Assembly (NCBI RefSeq): GCF_036067295.1
Contig: NZ_CP107954.1
Location: forward strand, 1,240,001-1,304,000
Origin: Kribbella sp. NBC_00382
Lineage (GTDB): Bacteria; Actinomycetota; Actinomycetes; Propionibacteriales; Kribbellaceae
Length of the DNA: 64,000 bases
Direction of reading: 5' to 3'
The notes under the pieces were generated by a model. That model ran no database searches and had not been told where the DNA came from. It saw only the letters and a list, made by a program, of their open reading frames with translations. The position numbers and the translations under genes were made by a program. Position 1 is the stretch's first letter; every line of letters starts with the position of its first letter. This document shows positions 60,036 to 64,000 of the stretch, piece by piece.

Positions 60036-60899
60036 ATGACCGTTCACCACCGCACCGTCGAGGTCGATGGACACGAACTCTTCTACCGCGAGGCGGGCCC
60101 GGCCGATGCGCCGGTACTGCTGCTCTTGCACGGCTTCCCGGCGAGCTCGCACATGTTCCGCGACCTGATCCCGTTGCTCGAGGACCGCTATCACCTGATC
60201 GCCCCCGACCACCTAGGCTTCGGGCACTCCGCGATGCCGTCGGCGAATGATTTCGAGTACAGCTTCGCGGCGCTGGCCGCCCTGACGACCGCTCTCACCG
60301 AGAAGCTCGGCCTGACGCAGTACGCGATGTATGTGCAGGACTTCGGCGCACCGATCGGGTGGCGGATGGCGCTGGAGCACCCGGAGCGGATCACGGCGAT
60401 CATCACCCAGAACGGCAACGCCTACGAGGACGGGTACGTCGAGGCGATGTGGGCCGCCGTCGTCGCGTACGACGCGGACCCCACACCGGAAAACGCCAAG
60501 GCGGCCGCCGAGATGCAGTCTGAGGCCCTGGTGAAGTGGGCCTACCAGCACGGTGTGAAGGACCAGACCCTGCTCAGCCCCGACGCATGGCAGCACGACC
60601 TCTCGTTGCTCGCCCGCCCCGGCGCAGAGCAGGTTCAGGTGGATCTAGTCCGCACCTACCTGGACAACTTCAAGCTGTACCCGAAGTTCCAGGAGTACTT
60701 CCGTACCAGCCAGGTCCCGCTGCTCGCCGCCTGGGGCGCAGGCGACGAGATCTTCCCGCCAGCCGGCGCCAAGGCCTTCCAGCGCGACCTCCCGGACGCC
60801 GAGATCCACCTCCTCGACGCCGGCCACTTCGCCCTCGAATCCAACGCCCCGGAGATCGCCACCCTGATCCGGGACTTCCTCGGCCGCAAGCTGGTCTGA
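60036..60899 (+). CDS. Alpha/beta hydrolase (epoxide hydrolase/dehalogenase-like)
   Basis: 287-aa hydrolase. Oxyanion-loop LLLHGFPASSHMFRDLIPLL, nucleophile region YAMYVQDFGAPIGWRMAL, in which Asp (QDFG) stands at the nucleophile elbow as in epoxide hydrolases and haloalkane dehalogenases, and catalytic His in DAGHFALESN. AAAGGGG precedes ATG 60036. Substrate unknown; probably induced through the CGNR regulator. Confidence 0.9.
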   Translation: MTVHHRTVEVDGHELFYREAGPADAPVLLLLHGFPASSHMFRDLIPLLEDRYHLIAPDHLGFGHSAMPSANDFEYSFAALAALTTALTEKLGLTQYAMYVQDFGAPIGWRMALEHPERITAIITQNGNAYEDGYVEAMWAAVVAYDADPTPENAKAAAEMQSEALVKWAYQHGVKDQTLLSPDAWQHDLSLLARPGAEQVQVDLVRTYLDNFKLYPKFQEYFRTSQVPLLAAWGAGDEIFPPAGAKAFQRDLPDAEIHLLDAGHFALESNAPEIATLIRDFLGRKLV

Positions 60900-60995
60900 A
60901 CCCACTCAGGCATGGCGAGGGGGCGTTTTGGGCACCGGGCTGCGTGGGAGAGTGCCGCCCGGACCCGGGTGGCCGCCGAAGAGGTGAGGGCGAAA

Positions 60996-61343
60996 GTGAC
61001 GTTCAAGGCAGTGCTTGCGGTGATTCCGGTTCATGAGCTCGAGCCGGCGGCTCAGTGGTACGAGTCGTTCTTCGGGCGGCCTGCGGATCAGCGGCCGATG
61101 GACACGCTGGCCGAGTGGCACCTGAGCGACCTCGGCGTGGTCCAGGTCTTCCAGGACCCGTCCCGGGCAGGGCACACGTCGGTCAACTTCACCGTTGACG
61201 ACCTCGACACCGCCCTCTCGACGCTCGCCGGTTCGGGGATCACCGCCACCGATCCTCAGATCGTCTCCAGCGGTCGCCAGCGCCTGGCCACCACCACGGA
61301 CGCGGACGGCAACACACTCGGGCTGATCCAGGTCGTCGCCTGA
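60996..61343 (+). CDS. VOC family protein (glyoxalase-like)
   Basis: 115-aa vicinal-oxygen-chelate protein: AVLAVIPVHELEPAAQWYES, FFGRPADQRPMDT and C-terminal TTTDADGNTLGLIQVV. GTG 60996 follows GAGGTGAGGG. Could be a dioxygenase-like enzyme or a binding/resistance protein. Confidence 0.85.
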   Translation: MTFKAVLAVIPVHELEPAAQWYESFFGRPADQRPMDTLAEWHLSDLGVVQVFQDPSRAGHTSVNFTVDDLDTALSTLAGSGITATDPQIVSSGRQRLATTTDADGNTLGLIQVVA

Positions 61344-61379
61344 CCTCGCCGCCCCCTACGGTTCAGGAAACGTAGGGGG

Positions 61380-62588
61380 ATGCGCGTGCTGCGGAAGTTG
61401 CTGATCGGTATCGCCGTGGTGGCGAGCCTGCTGTCGTTGCTGGGTACCGCGCGGTTGGTACTGCCCCGCGGCGAACCCACCGACGGCGCCGTCAAGCAAC
61501 TCCAGTTCCTTCGGCAAGCGATCGAAGGCGGAGCCGACCAGGACGCTCAAGGGCTGAAGCCCGAGGGGTACTTCTTCATGAACGTGCTCTACGGGCTGTC
61601 CTGGGTGCAGGTCGGGCTCGACTCGCCGGTACGCCGGGCCGAGGCGGCAACCCAAGCGCAATGGGCACTCAACCGGCTCTACACGGCCGACGGCACCAGA
61701 CCCTTCGACCTCACCGGCCTCACACCCCGGTACGGCGTATTCCACGCGGGCTGGACCAACTGGCTCCGCGGCGGCATCGTCGCGCTGCAGCCGGCGGAGT
61801 CGCGCGACCTCGCGGAGTACACAAAAGCCTCGACCGAACTGGCGCAGGCCTTCGATGCGTCTCAAACCCCTTACCTGGATGCGTATCCGGGTCAGGCCTG
61901 GCCGGTGGACTCGACGGTGGCGATGGCCTCACTCGCCTTGTACGACCAGCTGGCGACGCCACGTTTCCAGCCGACTGTGGAGCGCTGGGTGGCCGGGGTG
62001 AAGACGCGACTGGATCCGGCGACCGGGCTGATGCCGCACCAGGTGACGCCGGTGAGTACGGGCGCTCGGGGTACTTCGCAGACGCTCATCCATCGGTTCC
62101 TGCTGGAGATCGATCCGGGGTTCGCGCGATCGCAGTACGAGGTGTTCCGGCAGAAGTTCGTCACCGGGCTCGGGCCGGCGATCCGGGAGTTCCCCAAGCG
62201 GACCGCCGGGAGTGGGGATGTCGACTCCGGGCCGCTGGTGTTCGGGGTCAGCCTGTCGGCGACGACGGTCGGGCTCGGGGCAGCGCGCGTCCAGCACGAC
62301 TCATTGGCCGGCGTACTGGCTCGGGAGGGCGACCTGCTCGGAGTACCGGTCAGCGGGTTGCACACCAAGCGGTATGCGCTCGGGCTGGTACCGATCGGCG
62401 ACGCGTTTCTGGTCTGGTCGGCGACAGCGCTACCGTTTGCCGCCGACCAGCAACCGGAGCTGAACAACGGGTTCAAAGCCTGGTGGCTCCCGTGGCTCGT
62501 GCTCGTCTGGCTGCCGAGCCTCGTACTGTGGGGGTTCGTTCGGCTGACCAGACGGAGGACCGATGCCCGCGGCGCAGCGGATCAGTAG
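61380..62588 (+). CDS. Membrane-anchored protein resembling linalool dehydratase-isomerase domains
   Basis: 402-aa protein with a membrane helix at each end (LLIGIAVVASLLSLLGTARL near residue 6; WWLPWLVLVWLPSLVLWGFV near 365) and a helical extracytoplasmic domain between. Segments YFFMNVLYGLSWVQVGLDSP, YGVFHAGWTNWLRGGIVALQ and YPGQAWPVDSTVAMASLALY suggest the alpha/alpha-barrel LinD-like domain. Enzymatic role not known. It overlaps the TrmH gene by 26 nt, so the two are co-expressed. Confidence 0.7.
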   Translation: MRVLRKLLIGIAVVASLLSLLGTARLVLPRGEPTDGAVKQLQFLRQAIEGGADQDAQGLKPEGYFFMNVLYGLSWVQVGLDSPVRRAEAATQAQWALNRLYTADGTRPFDLTGLTPRYGVFHAGWTNWLRGGIVALQPAESRDLAEYTKASTELAQAFDASQTPYLDAYPGQAWPVDSTVAMASLALYDQLATPRFQPTVERWVAGVKTRLDPATGLMPHQVTPVSTGARGTSQTLIHRFLLEIDPGFARSQYEVFRQKFVTGLGPAIREFPKRTAGSGDVDSGPLVFGVSLSATTVGLGAARVQHDSLAGVLAREGDLLGVPVSGLHTKRYALGLVPIGDAFLVWSATALPFAADQQPELNNGFKAWWLPWLVLVWLPSLVLWGFVRLTRRRTDARGAADQ

Positions 62589-63414
62589 CAGGAATGCCCG
62601 CTTCCAGGTGTGGGAGGCACTGCTCACCAACCGGAACAAGCGGCTGCGGGCCGGCGAGTTCCTGGTCCAGGGAGTCCGGCCGATCAGCCTGGCGCTCGAG
62701 CACGGATGGACCATCCGCGCGTTCCTGTACGACTCGGAGCGGGGGCTGTCTCGGTGGGCCGGTGATCTGTTGCAGGGCAACCGCAGCGTCGAGCGGGTCA
62801 GCATGGCGCCGGAGTTGCTGGCTGAACTGGGCGAGAAGGGCGAGACACCGCCTGAGCTGATCGCGGTGGTGGAGATGCCCGCGGATGAGCTCGATCGGAT
62901 CAAGGTGGGGCCGGACTTCCTCGGAGTCGTGTTCGATCGGCCGACCGGGCCAGGCAACATCGGGTCGATCATCCGGTCCGCCGACGCGTTCGGTGCGGAC
63001 GGCGTGATCGTCACCGGGCACGCAGCCGACGTTTATGACTCGAAGGCCGTCCGGGCGAGCACGGGGTCGCTGTTCGCAGTACCGGCTGTGCGGGTGCCGT
63101 CGCAGCGTGAGGTGATGGCGTGGGTCTCGGAACAGCGCGACGCCGGTACGCCGGTTGTCGTGGTCGGCACCGATGAGCACGGCGAGGCCGACATCTTCGA
63201 CTTCGACCTGACCCGGCCGACCCTGCTGCTGATCGGCAACGAGACGTCAGGCCTCAGCGCCGCCTGGAAGGAGCTCGCCGACCACCTCGTCCGCATCCCG
63301 ATGACGGGCTCGGCGAGTTCGCTGAATGCCGCCAACGCGGCGACCGCTGTCCTCTACGAGGTCTCCCGCCAGCGCTCCCATTCGTTCAAGACCGGCGGCG
63401 ACCGCAGCAGCTAG
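62563..63414 (+). CDS. TrmH/SpoU family RNA methyltransferase
   Basis: 283-aa SPOUT methyltransferase acting on rRNA or tRNA 2'-O-ribose. Motifs: GPGNIGSIIRSADAFGADGV (motif 1), LLLIGNETSGLSAAW (motif 2), IPMTGSASSLNAANAATAVL (motif 3). The N-terminal about 100 residues form the substrate-binding domain. CGGAGGACCG precedes ATG 62563. The RNA target is not assignable. Confidence 0.92.
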   Translation: MPAAQRISSRNARFQVWEALLTNRNKRLRAGEFLVQGVRPISLALEHGWTIRAFLYDSERGLSRWAGDLLQGNRSVERVSMAPELLAELGEKGETPPELIAVVEMPADELDRIKVGPDFLGVVFDRPTGPGNIGSIIRSADAFGADGVIVTGHAADVYDSKAVRASTGSLFAVPAVRVPSQREVMAWVSEQRDAGTPVVVVGTDEHGEADIFDFDLTRPTLLLIGNETSGLSAAWKELADHLVRIPMTGSASSLNAANAATAVLYEVSRQRSHSFKTGGDRSS

Positions 63415-63424
63415 CGTCGGCGGC

Positions 63425-63820
63425 ATGACAGTTCAACCACAGCCCATGATCGCCGTCCACGACGTCGAGAAGAGCAGTGCCTGGTACTGCGCTGTACTGG
63501 GCGCGACGAGCGGCCACGGCGGCCCGGAGTACGAGCAACTCCTCGTCGGCGACGCGATGATCCTCCAACTCCACAAGCTGGAACTCGGCCACCACCACGG
63601 CACGATCGGCGACCCCACGCTGCCCGTCGGCAACGGCGTTGCACTGTGGTTCGAGGTCGAGCCCCTGGAGGCCGAGCGCATCAAGGCGACCGGCGCCACT
63701 GTCCAGACCGACCTGCACCACAATCCCAACGCCGGCCACCATGAACTCTGGCTCCGTGACCCCGACGGTTACCTCGTCGTGCTGGCGTCACGCAGTGGCG
63801 AGGATCTCTCCGTGGAGTAA
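63425..63820 (+). CDS. VOC family protein
   Basis: 131-aa glyoxalase/bleomycin-resistance-like protein: MIAVHDVEKSSAWYCAVLGA at the start, FEVEPLEAERIKATGATVQ in the middle and HHELWLRDPDGYLVVLASR near the end, with metal-ligand-like His and Glu positions. Its 3' end overlaps the methyltransferase gene on the other strand by 33 nt. Confidence 0.87.
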   Translation: MTVQPQPMIAVHDVEKSSAWYCAVLGATSGHGGPEYEQLLVGDAMILQLHKLELGHHHGTIGDPTLPVGNGVALWFEVEPLEAERIKATGATVQTDLHHNPNAGHHELWLRDPDGYLVVLASRSGEDLSVE

Positions 63821-64000
63821 GGAGATGAAGGCGGCGGGGTCGGCTGCCCAGGCCTGCCAGGCCTTGGAGATCTCGTCGAGCGTTTCTTGCGGTACGCCGG
63901 AAGCGAGCGCCTGCTCGGCCATCGCCGACTGGAGGATCCGGTCGGCCCACATGCCGCCCCACCAGGCCCGGTCCTCGTCGGTGGTGAAGGTCCAGTTGCT
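63788..64000 (-). CDS. Probable class I methyltransferase, C-terminal part (cut by window edge)
   Basis: The last 70 residues are visible, from SNWTFTTDEDRAWWGGMWAD to AAFISLLHGEILATA. The aromatic NWTFTTxEDRAWWG segment is typical of the C-terminus of a SAM-dependent methyltransferase family common in actinobacteria; the SAM-binding part lies outside the window. Assignment by resemblance only. Confidence 0.6.
   Translation of the reverse strand, partial: SNWTFTTDEDRAWWGGMWADRILQSAMAEQALASGVPQETLDEISKAWQAWAADPAAFISLLHGEILATA

Noticed and set aside
1..64000. CRISPR arrays, rRNA genes, prophage or intact insertion sequences
   Set aside because: No regularly spaced direct repeats, rRNA segments, integrase or transposase genes were seen; the only transposase-like part is a lone HTH domain in the regulator at 52628.

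Overview
The window is high-GC DNA from an actinobacterium. Gene content and order (an mce locus next to rplJ-rplL, HadAB next to rpmG and tRNA genes, LuxR/NarL two-component systems, XRE-TPR and IclR regulators) suggest Propionibacteriales. Kribbella is my best guess, made from gene content only, without any database comparison.

Layout. 1-3.0 kb: an mce lipid-import operon on the minus strand (ATPase, two YrbE permeases, first Mce protein cut by the window edge). 3.2-4.5 kb: rplJ-rplL with an L10-type leader. 4.5-8.0 kb: MFS/TetR pair diverging from an SDR gene, then a VapBC toxin-antitoxin pair. 8.0-15.3 kb: a divergent catabolic cluster (RidA, IclR regulator, KDG-type kinase / PLP deaminase-like enzyme, D-aminoacylase, KDPG aldolase, GntP permease) that reads as a complete route from an N-acyl amino-sugar acid to pyruvate and glyceraldehyde 3-phosphate. 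15.3-18.7 kb: DUF4097 protein and NarL-type two-component system. 18.6-21.1 kb: a PheS-related stand-alone ligase with an unusual leader, diverging from an FMN hydroxy-acid oxidase. 21.8-24.6 kb: rplA, rplK, nusG, secE and tRNA-Trp. 24.9-31.8 kb: aminotransferase, adenosine deaminase, TrpB2, an XRE-TPR regulator and a decayed AbiEi/DUF559 gene. 31.9-35.2 kb: murB, hadB, hadA, a FhuF-like protein, rpmG, tRNA-Met and tRNA-Thr.

35.3-47.5 kb is the most interesting block: one tightly overlapping minus-strand operon with an amino-acid-type ABC transporter (two binding proteins), a flavin reductase-GNAT fusion, four luciferase-like monooxygenases, an FAD/NAD(P)-binding protein and a DUF1684 protein. 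It is headed by a 28-codon leader peptide ending in Ser-Ser-Ala-Leu-Cys-Arg-Leu. The set parallels the Bacillus subtilis ytmI operon for S-substituted cysteine salvage, and the leader suggests control by cysteine supply.

47.9-64 kb is mixed: M23 peptidase, an OmpR-type two-component system beside a VanY-like carboxypeptidase, a regulator combining a transposase-type HTH with a MarR/GbsR domain, an HTH/DUF3039-like gene pair, an SMR efflux pair with a MerR regulator, TerC, a CGNR regulator with a hydrolase, VOC proteins, a LinD-like membrane protein, a TrmH methyltransferase and a truncated methyltransferase at the edge. A dispersed intergenic repeat of about 120 bp occurs at least three times (53.4, 53.6 and 58.1 kb) with a diverged fourth copy at 21.7 kb.

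The ribosomal and secretion genes, murB, hadAB and tRNA genes all lie on the minus strand, like a conserved backbone into which the two accessory blocks between rplJ and rplA and between tRNA-Trp and murB were inserted. No CRISPR array, rRNA or intact insertion sequence was seen.
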